Source: Acidovorax sp. T1 (GTDB taxonomy: Bacteria; Pseudomonadota; Gammaproteobacteria; Burkholderiales; Burkholderiaceae_C). Taken from it: a stretch of 64,000 bases of DNA. The stretch covers positions 1,116,001-1,180,000 of the forward strand of contig NZ_CP021648.1 in the NCBI RefSeq assembly GCF_002176815.1. The letters are read 5' to 3'. The notes under the pieces were generated by a model, which was not told the origin of the DNA, searched no databases, and saw only the letters and a list, made by a program, of their open reading frames with translations. Shown here one piece after another: positions 17,659 to 27,899 of this stretch (position 1 is the first letter of the stretch; every line of letters starts with the position of its first letter). The position numbers and the translations under genes are program-made.

Positions 17659-18887
17659 AGCAGCCGCTCAAGCCGCTCGATGACGCCCTGACCGAGCTGC
17701 TCGGCCATGCGGTGCCGCTGGCAGGCGCCGACATGGTCACCACCTTCGATGCCGACGGCCGCGTGCTGGCGCAGGACTGCACCTCGGTGCTGCATGTGCC
17801 GCCGCAGGACAACAGCGCGATGGACGGTTACGCCGTGCGCTGCGCCGATGTGGCGGCTGTGGGCGTGGAACTGCCCGTGTCGCAGCGCATTGCAGCGGGC
17901 AGCGCGGGCGAGCCCCTGCAGCCCGGCACGGCCGCGCGCATCTTCACCGGCGCCCCCGTGCCGGCGGGCGCCGACGCCATCCTGATGCAAGAAGACTGCA
18001 ATGCACTGGAAGATGGCCGCGTGCGCATCAACGCCGTGCCGCGGCCGGGCCAGTGGATTCGCCGCGCTGGCGAAGACATCACGCGCGGCGCCGTGGTGCT
18101 GCAGGCCGGCACGCGCCTGACGCCCGCCGAGCTGGGCCTGGCCGCCAGCATCGGAATGCACCAGCTGCAGGTGGCCCGCCGCCCGCGCGTGGCGCTGTTC
18201 TCCACCGGCGACGAACTGGTCATGCCCGGCGATGTGCCGCCCGCGCAGATGCGCCCTGGCGCCATCTACAACAGCAACCGGTTTTTTCTGCGCGCCATGC
18301 TGCTGCGCCTGGGCTGCGAGGTGACGGACTTCGGCATCGTGCCCGACCGGCGCGACACCACCATCGACGCCCTGCGCCAGGCCAGCAACGTGCACGACCT
18401 GATCCTGACGAGTGGCGGCGTGAGCGTGGGCGAGGAAGACCACATCAAGCCCGCTGTGGAAACGCTGGGCACGCTCGATTTGTGGCAGATCGCCATGAAA
18501 CCCGGCAAGCCGTTTGCCTACGGCCAGATTCCGCGCGACAACGGCCGCGCGCATTTCATGGGCCTGCCGGGCAACCCGGTGTCGAGCTTTCTGACTTTTG
18601 CGCTGCTGGTGCGGCCGTTTGTGTTGCGGCTGCAGGGCGTGCACAGCGTTGCTCCTCAAATCATAGCTGCCCGTGCTGATTTCACCTGGGCTAAGGCCGA
18701 TAAACGCCGCGAATTTTTGCGCGTGCGGCACAACGCGGCGGGCGGGCTCGACCTGTTCAACAACCAGAGCTCGGGCGTGCTCACCTCGGCCGCCTGGGGC
18801 GATGGCGTGGTGGACAACCCGGCCGGCCAGACGATTGCCGCCGGTGACACCGTGCGGTTCATCGCGTTTTCGGAGCTGCTGTCATGA
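17643..18887 (+). CDS. moeA: Molybdopterin molybdenumtransferase MoeA
   Basis: A 414-residue MoeA, inserting molybdate into adenylylated molybdopterin. Motifs: PPQDNSAMDGYAVRCADV, RIFTGAPVPAGADAILMQED, the MPT-binding TSGGVSVGEEDHIK, MKPGKPFAYGQI, and MGLPGNPVSSFLTF. Start at 17643 (MRPPMKQ) or at the ATG four codons later (17655), which forms an ATGA overlap with the mobB stop; both overlap mobB. The moaD start overlaps its stop by ATGA. A short AT-richer segment at 18654-18700 (encoding PQIIAARADFTWAKAD, with a rare ATA codon) resembles the genomic palindrome. Confidence 0.96.
   Translation: MRPPMKQPLKPLDDALTELLGHAVPLAGADMVTTFDADGRVLAQDCTSVLHVPPQDNSAMDGYAVRCADVAAVGVELPVSQRIAAGSAGEPLQPGTAARIFTGAPVPAGADAILMQEDCNALEDGRVRINAVPRPGQWIRRAGEDITRGAVVLQAGTRLTPAELGLAASIGMHQLQVARRPRVALFSTGDELVMPGDVPPAQMRPGAIYNSNRFFLRAMLLRLGCEVTDFGIVPDRRDTTIDALRQASNVHDLILTSGGVSVGEEDHIKPAVETLGTLDLWQIAMKPGKPFAYGQIPRDNGRAHFMGLPGNPVSSFLTFALLVRPFVLRLQGVHSVAPQIIAARADFTWAKADKRREFLRVRHNAAGGLDLFNNQSSGVLTSAAWGDGVVDNPAGQTIAAGDTVRFIAFSELLS
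18654..18700. repeat. Possible coding-exapted fragment of the genomic palindrome inside moeA
   Basis: TCAAATCATAGCTGC matches the left end of the palindrome family and a GGGCTAAGGCC segment lies at the distance of the right arm, but only about 40 percent of the intervening positions agree. The reading frame is kept. Confidence 0.35.
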
Positions 18888-19135
18888 AGGTTACCGTGCG
18901 TTACTTTGCCTCGATCCGCGAGGCCATTGGCCAAGGCAGCGAGGCGGTCGATACCTCTGCCGCCACGCTGGGCGCGCTGCGCGACGAACTCATCGCCCGT
19001 GGCGGTGCCCATGCCGCCAGCCTGGCCCGCGGCAAGGCCGTGCGCCTGGCGCTCAACCAGGTACTCAGCGACGAGTCGGCTGCCCTGGCCGACGGGGCCG
19101 AAGTCGCCTTCTTTCCGCCGGTGACGGGCGGCTGA
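18884..19135 (+). CDS. moaD: Molybdopterin synthase sulfur-carrier subunit MoaD
   Basis: An 83-residue ubiquitin-fold protein (MKVTVRYFASIREAIGQGSE...) ending in the essential Gly-Gly (FFPPVTGG) that is adenylylated and thiocarboxylated to donate sulfur to precursor Z. It partners with MoaE, encoded 1 kb downstream. Its ATG overlaps the moeA stop (ATGA), so translation is coupled. The convergent minus-strand gene ends only 12 bp after its stop. Confidence 0.96.
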   Translation: MKVTVRYFASIREAIGQGSEAVDTSAATLGALRDELIARGGAHAASLARGKAVRLALNQVLSDESAALADGAEVAFFPPVTGG

Positions 19136-19147
19136 CAGCAATCTGTT

Positions 19148-19507
19148 TTAGCGCGCCGGTGGCTGCAGGGGCGCGTCTGCTGCCGGCTCTGGCTGCGGCG
19201 CCCGCAGTTCCGGGCAGGGCCACGCCAGCAACTCGGCCAGCCGCGTGACGATCCAGGTGGCTTCGGGCGCCGATACGCCCGATTCGGCCGTGCACAGGCC
19301 GGCATGGATGCGCCGCAAAATCTCGGCCTCGGACGGCGCCTGTACGTGGTACAGCGTCTGTGCGTGCTCTACCAGGTGGCCTGCCAGGTCTTCGCACAGC
19401 TCATAGCGGGTGCGCACCCCATTGGCCTTTTCAGTCAGCCGCCCGCGGGCGTCGCTGTACACCGCCATGAAGGAGGGCGGGACGTGGATCTGGTTGTCGT
19501 CGTCCAT
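19148..19507 (-). CDS. Conserved hypothetical protein, 119 aa
   Basis: I do not recognise a firm family, though similar small proteins occur in Comamonadaceae, some carried under the doubtful name 'ATPase with chaperone activity'. The start is taken as MDDDNQIHVPPSF at 19507. Visible: an N-terminal IHVPPSFMAVYSDARGR segment, a predicted helical middle (RYELCEDLAGHLVEHAQTLY, EAEILRRIHAGL), a SAPEATWIVTRLAELLAWPC segment, and a Pro/Ala-rich tail. No P-loop or membrane segment is seen, so the ATPase label is not supported by the sequence. It is 9 bp downstream of the 85-residue gene on the same strand, probably an operon. Confidence 0.72.
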   Translation of the reverse strand: MDDDNQIHVPPSFMAVYSDARGRLTEKANGVRTRYELCEDLAGHLVEHAQTLYHVQAPSEAEILRRIHAGLCTAESGVSAPEATWIVTRLAELLAWPCPELRAPQPEPAADAPLQPPAR

Positions 19508-19516
19508 GGGCAATGC

Positions 19517-19774
19517 TCAGTCGGGGGTGAACAGCCGCTCGAATTTCACCCCATCGGCCGCCAGCTCGAACGTCACCAACTGCCCCATCTTCATGTCCGA
19601 CAGCCGGCAGGCCGCAAACAGGGTGTATTTGCCGGCCAGGTGCATGCTGGGCAGATCGATCAGTGCATAGGGGTGGGGCACAAACACTTCGTGCTCGAAG
19701 ACGGCGTTGCGGTGCTGGTTGCGGGGTGACGGAAACAGCTTGTAGCTGGCGGTGGTGATGGTTTGCGTGGCCAT
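19517..19774 (-). CDS. Hypothetical protein, 85 aa
   Basis: Unrecognised. The start is taken at MATQTITTASYKLFPSPRNQ (19774). The sequence looks like a compact beta-rich cytoplasmic protein: FEHEVFVPHPYALIDLP, LAGKYTLFAACRLSDMKMGQ, LVTFELAADGVKFERLF. No signal peptide, metal motif or membrane segment. It is the first of a two-gene minus-strand unit, divergent from the 76-residue gene at 19843 with 68 bp between them. Position inside the molybdenum cofactor region is the only clue to function. Confidence 0.65.
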   Translation of the reverse strand: MATQTITTASYKLFPSPRNQHRNAVFEHEVFVPHPYALIDLPSMHLAGKYTLFAACRLSDMKMGQLVTFELAADGVKFERLFTPD

Positions 19775-19842
19775 GGGCGGGTTGGGGTTACAGTGCGGGC
19801 GAATGCTACAGACAATCCCTTTTCCCTTCAAAAAACCTTCCC

Positions 19843-20073
19843 ATGGCACGAACCAAGAGTGAATGGCCCGCCAAGGTGATGGCGCTGGTGCGCAGCGGCA
19901 ACCTGGCGGCGGCTTCGGCGCAGATCAAGGTGGCACCCAGCGTGGGCGACGTTACGCGCTTGCAGGGGCTGTTGGCCCAGCTGCCGCCATCGCCCGCGCT
20001 GCAGCAGCTGCAGCAGGTGGTGGAGGAAGAGCGTGCGCTGCTTGCCGCACCGCGCCTGCACCGTTCGCCGTGA
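19843..20073 (+). CDS. Small hypothetical protein, 76 aa, coupled to moaE
   Basis: A basic, Ala/Gln-rich, probably all-helical protein (MARTKSEWPAKVMALVRSGN, ASAQIKVAPSVGDVTRLQGL, LQQLQQVVEEERALLAAPRL). No recognised family. Its stop overlaps a possible moaE start (TGATG at 20071), and it is co-oriented with moaE, so the two are likely translated from one message. A role near molybdopterin synthase is conjecture from position. Confidence 0.6.
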   Translation: MARTKSEWPAKVMALVRSGNLAAASAQIKVAPSVGDVTRLQGLLAQLPPSPALQQLQQVVEEERALLAAPRLHRSP

Positions 20074-20123
20074 TGGCTGATGCGATCGTCCCGCCCATGA
20101 TTTCGCCCGTTGTTGAGCCTGCC

Positions 20124-20600
20124 ATGAACCTGCCCCGTGTATCCATCCAGACGCAAGACTTTGATGTGTCTGCCGAACTCAACGCCCTGCGGCGTGGTGA
20201 CAAGGGCGTGGGGGCGGTCTGCAGCTTTGTGGGCACGGTGCGCGACCGCAACGAGGGCGACGCCGTGGCCTCGATGGAGCTGGAGCATTACCCCGGCATG
20301 ACCGAAAAATCCATCGAAGCCATGGTGGACGAGGCCTTTGGGCGCTTTGACATCTTTGGCGCCCGCGTGATCCACCGCGTGGGGCTGCTGCAGCCGCTCG
20401 ACCAGATCGTGCTGGTGGCGGTGACCAGCGCCCACCGGGGCCAGAGCTTTCAGGCCTGCGAGTTCTTGATGGACTACCTCAAGACCCAGGCGCCGTTCTG
20501 GAAGAAAGAGCAGACCGCGCAGGGCGCCCGCTGGGTGGACGCGCGCGTGAGCGACGACGCCGCGCTGGCGCGCTGGGGCATCACGGCGAGCAATGCCTGA
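20124..20600 (+). CDS. moaE: Molybdopterin synthase catalytic subunit MoaE
   Basis: A 158-residue MoaE that transfers sulfur from the MoaD thiocarboxylate to cyclic pyranopterin monophosphate. Motifs: GAVCSFVGTVRDRNEGD, SMELEHYPGMTEKSIEAMVD, VIHRVGLLQPLDQIVLVAVT, SAHRGQSFQACEFLMDYLKT, and the active-site APFWKKEQT. The start MNLPRVSIQTQ at 20124 gives the usual family length; an in-frame ATG at 20073, overlapping the preceding stop, would add 17 residues (MADAIVPPMISPVVEP...) and cannot be excluded. Followed by a genomic palindrome and then clpB. Confidence 0.95.
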   Translation: MNLPRVSIQTQDFDVSAELNALRRGDKGVGAVCSFVGTVRDRNEGDAVASMELEHYPGMTEKSIEAMVDEAFGRFDIFGARVIHRVGLLQPLDQIVLVAVTSAHRGQSFQACEFLMDYLKTQAPFWKKEQTAQGARWVDARVSDDAALARWGITASNA

Positions 20601-20623
20601 AGCCCGTATCGCTGCCCCGAACT

Positions 20624-20685
20624 GAAAATTTGGATGAAATTGCCCGCAAGCGCTTGTTGGTAAAGCGCTGGTAGCTATCAAAACA
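20624..20685. repeat. Genomic palindrome, copy 4 (degenerate)
   Basis: GCAAGCGCTTGTTGGTAAAG followed by CGCTGGTAGCTATCAAAAC matches the arms AGCGCTT/AAGCGCT and the conserved end AGCTATCAAAA. Located between moaE and clpB, where it could end the moaE transcript. Confidence 0.75.
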
Positions 20686-20753
20686 GTAGTTTCGACGGCG
20701 ATGGCGCCTGGATGATTCACTGATGCAGGTCAATCCTGCCGCCGCGGCACTGT

Positions 20754-20782
20754 CTTGAAATCAGGCACACACTGCCTCAAGT
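20754..20782 (+). promoter_or_regulatory. Possible sigma32 promoter of clpB
   Basis: CTTGAA (perfect -35) followed after 15 bp by CCTCAAGT, a 5 of 8 match to CCCCATNT. It lies 27 bp before the clpB start and 15 bp before its ribosome-binding site, a suitable place for a heat-shock gene promoter. Confidence 0.5.
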
Positions 20783-20808
20783 GCTCTGCAATTCGGAGGA
20801 TATGGACC

Positions 20809-23415
<2,607 letters not shown>

Positions 23416-23431
23416 TGGCCAAGGAGGTTGT

Positions 23432-23764
23432 TTGAATGATTTTTTGACGGGCCTGGCCCGCTGGTTCATCCGGGCCGTGTTGGTGGTGGCCGGGCTGGTG
23501 ATGTTTCTGAGTTTGCTGGCTGCCATGCTGGTGCTGGCGCTGGCCTGGGGGTTGCGTGCGTTGTGGGCACGCCTCACCGGCCGGCCCGTCATGCCCTGGA
23601 CCCTGCGCGTCGATCCGCGCACGGGCTGGCGCACGGTGTACCGATCCACCGAGCGCTGGTCGGCGGCGCGTCCCCCGCCTGCCGCCGACACGCCCGCACG
23701 CCGCGCGGGCGTGCTGCCCGGCGCTGATGATGTGGTGGATGTGGAACCGCGCGAACGGCGGTAA
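23432..23764 (+). CDS. Small membrane protein downstream of clpB, unknown function
   Basis: A 110-residue protein with a long hydrophobic stretch at residues about 11-42 (FIRAVLVVAGLVMFLSLLAA, MLVLALAWGLRALW), enough for one or two membrane helices, then a basic cytoplasmic-looking segment (RLTGRPVMPWTLRVDPRTGW) and a Pro/Ala-rich tail ending in DVVDVEPRERR. No family recognised. The likely start is TTG at 23432, with AAGGAGG ending 4 bp before it; no ATG fits. It begins 16 bp after clpB and may be co-transcribed. Confidence 0.7.
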   Translation: MNDFLTGLARWFIRAVLVVAGLVMFLSLLAAMLVLALAWGLRALWARLTGRPVMPWTLRVDPRTGWRTVYRSTERWSAARPPPAADTPARRAGVLPGADDVVDVEPRERR

Positions 23765-23776
23765 AGCCGGAAGTGG

Positions 23777-23794
23777 GTAAGAAACAGTTCTTAC
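23777..23794. promoter_or_regulatory. 18-bp palindrome upstream of the aldehyde dehydrogenase
   Basis: GTAAGAA, four bases, TTCTTAC: a perfect 7-bp-arm inverted repeat 25 bp before the dehydrogenase start. No T-run follows, so an operator is as likely as a hairpin. Confidence 0.35.
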
Positions 23795-23818
23795 GTTTCA
23801 GGCGCTGGGCGGCCTTCT

Positions 23819-25270
23819 ATGATGACCGCCATGACCCCTGACGACATCCGCGCCCATTTTCATCTTCAGCACCAGGCCAGCCGGGCGCACATTGACGTGC
23901 CCCTGCTGGTGCGCCGTGAGCGCCTGCTGCGGGTGCAAAAGATGCTCGATGAGCACGGGCCCGTGCTGGCCGCCGCTGTGCAGGCCGATTTCGGCATGCG
24001 CTCGCCGCGCCTGACCGAGGTGGCCGATTTTTTTGTGCTGCGCACCTTGCTGGCGCACACCCTGCGCCATCTGGCGCGCTGGATGAAGCCCCAGAAGGTG
24101 CGCACGCCGCTCTTCTTGCAGCCTGCGCGCGGCTGGATCGCGCGCCAGCCCTTGGGCGTGGTGGGCGTGATTTCGCCGTGGAACTACCCCGTGCAGCTGG
24201 CGCTGGCCCCCGCCATCACGGCGCTGGCGGCGGGCAACCGCGTCATGCTCAAGCCCAGCGAGCTCACGCCCCACACTTCGGCGCAGCTGGCCCTGCTGGT
24301 GGCGCAGTTCTTTGCGGCAGATGAGTTTTGCGTGGTGCAGGGCGACGCGGCCACGGCGGCGCTGGTGGCGTCGCTGCCGTTTGACCACCTGGTGTTTACC
24401 GGCTCCACCGCCGTGGGGCGCAAGGTGGCGCAGGCGGCCGCGCAGCACCTCACGCCCACCACGCTGGAGCTGGGGGGCAAGTCGCCGTGCATCGTGGACG
24501 CCGATGGCGACATGCAGGACGCCGCGCTCAAGATTGCCCACGGCAAGCTGCTCAATGCCGGCCAGACCTGCATTGCCCCCGATTACGTGCTGCTGCCGCG
24601 CGGGCGCGAGGCCGAGTTTTCCCAGGCCTACGAGGCGGCGGTGGCGCGCCTGTTTCCCCGCATCGAGGGCAACCCCGATTACGCCTCCATCATCACGCCG
24701 CGCCACTATGCGCGGCTGCGCACCCTGCTGCAGCAGGCCCAGACGCAGGGCGCCGAGGTGCACACCATCGATCCCGCCAGGGGCAAGCCCGCGACCACCA
24801 CCGTGGGCACGCTGGGCGACGGGGTCAGCCGCCAGATGGCGCCCTCGCTGGTGTTTGGCGCCACGTCGGGCATGGGCCTGATGCAGGAGGAAATTTTTGG
24901 CCCCATCCTGCCCGTGATTTCGTATGACCGGCTCGACGACGCCATCGCCCACATCAACGCGGGGCCCCGCCCGCTGGCGCTGTACTGGTTTGGCCGCAGC
25001 GAAGCCGTGCGGGACGATGTGCTGCGCCGCACCGTCAGCGGCGGCGTCACGGTGAACGACACGCTCATGCACATCGCCCACGACAACCTGCCCTTTGGCG
25101 GTGTGGGCGACAGCGGCTGGGGTGCCTACCATGGCGAGCAGGGTTTTCTGCGCTTTTGCCACCAGAAGTCGGTGCTGGTGCAGTCGCGCTGGGCCATGGG
25201 CGCGCTGCTCTATCCGCCGTATGGTGCGCGCTTCGACTGCATCATGGGCCTGCTGCGTCGCTGGCTGTAG
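23819..25270 (+). CDS. Aldehyde dehydrogenase, coniferyl-aldehyde dehydrogenase type
   Basis: A 483-residue NAD(P)-dependent aldehyde dehydrogenase of the class 3-like/CalB group. The cofactor domain has GVVGVISPWNYPVQLALAPA and VFTGSTAVGRKVAQAAA; the general-base Glu is in LELGGKSP and the catalytic Cys in NAGQTCIAPDYVLLP. The C-terminal HDNLPFGGVGDSGWGAYHG and the hydrophobic tail (MGALLYPPYGARFDCIMGLL) are typical of the group, which often associates with the membrane. Actual substrate unknown: coniferyl or long-chain aldehydes. Two adjacent ATGs (23819, 23822) are possible starts. Its last 29 bp overlap the convergent histidine kinase gene. Confidence 0.9.
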   Translation: MMTAMTPDDIRAHFHLQHQASRAHIDVPLLVRRERLLRVQKMLDEHGPVLAAAVQADFGMRSPRLTEVADFFVLRTLLAHTLRHLARWMKPQKVRTPLFLQPARGWIARQPLGVVGVISPWNYPVQLALAPAITALAAGNRVMLKPSELTPHTSAQLALLVAQFFAADEFCVVQGDAATAALVASLPFDHLVFTGSTAVGRKVAQAAAQHLTPTTLELGGKSPCIVDADGDMQDAALKIAHGKLLNAGQTCIAPDYVLLPRGREAEFSQAYEAAVARLFPRIEGNPDYASIITPRHYARLRTLLQQAQTQGAEVHTIDPARGKPATTTVGTLGDGVSRQMAPSLVFGATSGMGLMQEEIFGPILPVISYDRLDDAIAHINAGPRPLALYWFGRSEAVRDDVLRRTVSGGVTVNDTLMHIAHDNLPFGGVGDSGWGAYHGEQGFLRFCHQKSVLVQSRWAMGALLYPPYGARFDCIMGLLRRWL

Positions 25271-27110
25271 CCGCGCTCTTGTCGTCCTGCCCCCGCGCGG
25301 AGCCTGCCGCTTTGGTGGACTGCGGCTGGGTGATGAGCTGCACCATGGCTTCGCGCAGCTGGCTGGTGGACACGGGCTTGTGCAGCAGCAGGGCCGACGT
25401 GCTTTGCGCATCGCGCAGGCGCTGGGGCGAGGTGTCGCCCGTCATGATGATGGCCGGCACCGCAGTGCCCAGGTGCGTGCGCAGCGCCTGCAGCACCTGC
25501 TTGCCGGTTTCCTCGTGGCGCAGCCGGAAGTCCGTGATGATGAGGTCGGGGGTGTCGTCGCCCAGGCGTTCGAGTGCGTCCGCGCCCGAGTCGGCCACGG
25601 TGCACAGGCAGCCCCAGCTTTGCAGCAGCGACTGCATGCCCAGGCGCACCGCCTCGTCGTCGTCGATGGCCAGCACATGCAGGCCCTCCAGGCTGCGGTC
25701 TTCGGGGAGCGGCGCGGCGTCATCCTCCAGTGCGCCGTCCCACGCATCCATCCAGAGGCGAAACACCGAGCCCCGGCCTGGCTTTGAGCGCAGCTCGACG
25801 GTGGTGCCCCCCATCTCGTTGACCAGCCGGTGCACGATGGCCAGCCCCAGGCCCAGGCCCTTGCGCCGGTCGCGCTCCGGGTTGTCGAGCTGCAGGAACT
25901 CCTGAAAAATGTCGTCCCACTGGTGCTGGGGTATGCCAACCCCGGTGTCCCACACCTCCAGTGCCACCCGCTGGCCGCGCCGGCGGCACGCAATCAGCAC
26001 CCCACCCCGGGCGGTGTAGCGCAGCGCATTGGAGATGAAGTTGCGCATCACCAGGCCCACCAGCGCGCGGTCGGCATGCGCGGCCAATGAGGTCTCGCGG
26101 GTGCGGTACACAAGGCGCGCGTTGTCGGCCTGCACGCCAAACTCCTGCTCCAGCGCCGTGAGCAGCGGCTGCACGGCAAAGGCCGCCGGGCGCACCTTGA
26201 CCACGCCGGCCTCCAGCCGCGAGTAGTCGAGCAAGGTGGTGAGCATTTCGGCTGCGGCGCTGGATGCGGCGTGCGCATGGTCCAGCACCGTCTGCTGGCG
26301 CTCGTTCAGGGGGCTGCGCTGCAGGCTCTCCAGAAACAGCCCCATGGCATGCAGGGGCTGGCGCAGGTCGTGGCTGGCCGCCGCGAGAAAGCGCGATTTG
26401 TCGCGGTCGGCTTTTTCGGCAATCTGCTGGGCCGCCTGGGCGCGCTGGGACTCGGCGCGCAGCTCTCCCACCAGGCGCTGGTTTTCCAGTTTCAGGCCAA
26501 TGCTGCGGCGGGTGGCCTTGTCGGCGGTGCTGGCCTGCATGCAGGTCAGGCTGAAATACACCAGCACGAGGAACAGCGCGGGCCACAGCACCGGCCCGCC
26601 TGCCAGGGCAACGGCCAGCAGCACGCCGCCGATGGCGCAGCCCAGGTAGGTCAGGTAGGCGCGGTACAGCGGCGCTCCCAGCCCCAGGGCGCCCGATGAC
26701 ACCGTGCTGACGATGCCAATCGCATAGATCACGCTGGCGGCGTTGCCCCAGTGCATCACCACCAGGCCCAGACTGCCCCAGCTCAGCCCCATGCCGGCCA
26801 TGCAGGCCATCAGCTTGTAGGCCGATTGGCGGGCGGGGGCGGCGTGGGGGTCCATGCTGCGCAGCGCGAGATAGACCACCGCCACCACCAGCACATGCGC
26901 GATCAGCCATGCGGTCATGGCCTGCGCGTCGGCCACGCCGTCCATCACCCACATCGTGCCCAGCGCCGTGGCCAGCGAGGCCAGCAGGGTCATGGGAAAG
27001 TTCTGGCGCAGCAGTGCGACCTGCTCGCGCAGCACCTCGTCGCGCTCCCAGCGCAGCGACGGCCAGGGCCACCGCCAGCGCGCAGCGACCCCTGGCGTTT
27101 CAGGCGGCAT
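25242..27110 (-). CDS. Hybrid sensor histidine kinase with C-terminal receiver domain
   Basis: A 622-residue membrane sensor. Residues about 38-190 carry five to six hydrophobic segments (VYLALRSM..., VIYAIGIVSTVSSGALGLGA, LFLVLVYFSLTC) with no large periplasmic domain; a coiled coil leads to the DHp motif FLAAASHDLRQPLHAMGLFL with phospho-acceptor H247; the ATPase has N361 (MRNFISNALRY), DTGVGIP and GLGLGLAIV boxes; residues about 476-595 form a receiver with phospho-acceptor D527 (LIITDFRL). The start at 27110 overlaps the regulator gene by 11 bp, so the pair is translationally coupled. Signal unknown. Its 3' end overlaps the aldehyde dehydrogenase gene convergently. Confidence 0.93.
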   Translation of the reverse strand: MPPETPGVAARWRWPWPSLRWERDEVLREQVALLRQNFPMTLLASLATALGTMWVMDGVADAQAMTAWLIAHVLVVAVVYLALRSMDPHAAPARQSAYKLMACMAGMGLSWGSLGLVVMHWGNAASVIYAIGIVSTVSSGALGLGAPLYRAYLTYLGCAIGGVLLAVALAGGPVLWPALFLVLVYFSLTCMQASTADKATRRSIGLKLENQRLVGELRAESQRAQAAQQIAEKADRDKSRFLAAASHDLRQPLHAMGLFLESLQRSPLNERQQTVLDHAHAASSAAAEMLTTLLDYSRLEAGVVKVRPAAFAVQPLLTALEQEFGVQADNARLVYRTRETSLAAHADRALVGLVMRNFISNALRYTARGGVLIACRRRGQRVALEVWDTGVGIPQHQWDDIFQEFLQLDNPERDRRKGLGLGLAIVHRLVNEMGGTTVELRSKPGRGSVFRLWMDAWDGALEDDAAPLPEDRSLEGLHVLAIDDDEAVRLGMQSLLQSWGCLCTVADSGADALERLGDDTPDLIITDFRLRHEETGKQVLQALRTHLGTAVPAIIMTGDTSPQRLRDAQSTSALLLHKPVSTSQLREAMVQLITQPQSTKAAGSARGQDDKSAATASDAAGP

Positions 27111-27735
27111 CGTGCAGCGGCGGCAGCGACAGGCCCAGCCGCTGGGCCGCCAGCAAGGCAGCGCTGCGGCTGTTGACGCCCAGCTGCGCAAAGATGGCGG
27201 CCACATGCACGCGCACGGTGTTCTCGCTCAGCCCCAGATCGCGCGCAATCACCTTGTTGGGCTTGCCGGTGCACAGCAGCGAGAGCACGTCGAGCTGGCG
27301 GGCCGTCAGCGAGGGCGCTGCCGGTCCGCGCGTGGTGGCGGTGTTGCCGCTGTTGGGGGGAAAGCAGGGCGCGCCAGACAGCGCGCAGGTGATGGCTTCC
27401 AGAATGTCCTCGCCACTGGCCGACTTGGGCAAAAAGCCGTCGGCACCGCGCATGCGCGCCTCGTAAACAGCGTCGGGCGCCACGCTGGCAGACACCAGCA
27501 CGATGCGCGCCCGGGGGCAGGCCTGGCGCAACAGGCGCAGGCCGTCCAGGCCGCTCATGCCGGGCATCTGGATATCGAGCAGCACCAGATCCACCGCGTC
27601 CAGCTGCAGCGCACAGGCTTCGGCCACGGTGCCGGCCTCGGAAATGGAGTCCACCGCCGGGTGGTCCTGCACGATCAGGCGCAGCCCGGTGCGAAACAGG
27701 GTGTGGTCGTCAACAAGCAGCAGACTGGCGGGCAT
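27100..27735 (-). CDS. Two-component response regulator, NarL/FixJ (LuxR) type
   Basis: A 211-residue regulator. The receiver (residues 1-120) has the acidic pocket VDDH (D9, D10), phospho-acceptor D54 in VDLVLLDIQMPGMSGLDGLR, the conserved Ser/Ala position VLVSAS and Lys in GFLPKSAS. The LuxR-type helix-turn-helix follows at about 150-205 (SLTARQLDVLSLLCTGKPNK, VIARDLGLSENTVRVHVAAI). The start MPASLLLVDDH at 27735 is favoured over a much longer frame running to 27855. First gene of a two-gene unit with the hybrid kinase; the divergent gene at 27900 is a natural candidate target. Confidence 0.94.
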   Translation of the reverse strand: MPASLLLVDDHTLFRTGLRLIVQDHPAVDSISEAGTVAEACALQLDAVDLVLLDIQMPGMSGLDGLRLLRQACPRARIVLVSASVAPDAVYEARMRGADGFLPKSASGEDILEAITCALSGAPCFPPNSGNTATTRGPAAPSLTARQLDVLSLLCTGKPNKVIARDLGLSENTVRVHVAAIFAQLGVNSRSAALLAAQRLGLSLPPLHDAA

Positions 27736-27768
27736 GGGGCGAGTATTGCGCACAACGCCGGGCTGCGG

Positions 27769-27851
27769 GTCTAGTCCATTTGTGCGATGGACGCGCGGGC
27801 GTGCGTTTCCTAGACTTTGTTCAAGGCGTTGTGGTGGTCTGTGGTTAGACC
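27769..27851. promoter_or_regulatory. Cluster of inverted repeats in the response-regulator/27900 divergent region
   Basis: Three inverted repeats lie within 83 bp: GTCTAG...CTAGAC (27769-27774 and 27810-27815), GTCCATTTGTGCGATGGAC (27774-27792), and GGTCT-N6-AGACC (27836-27851). LuxR-type regulators bind such dyads, so this is a candidate operator region for autoregulation and control of the divergent gene. Confidence 0.4.
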
Positions 27852-27899
27852 GCATTGCGCAACTGATCCTGACTTGGTTATCTGCAAAGAGGTTTCCTC

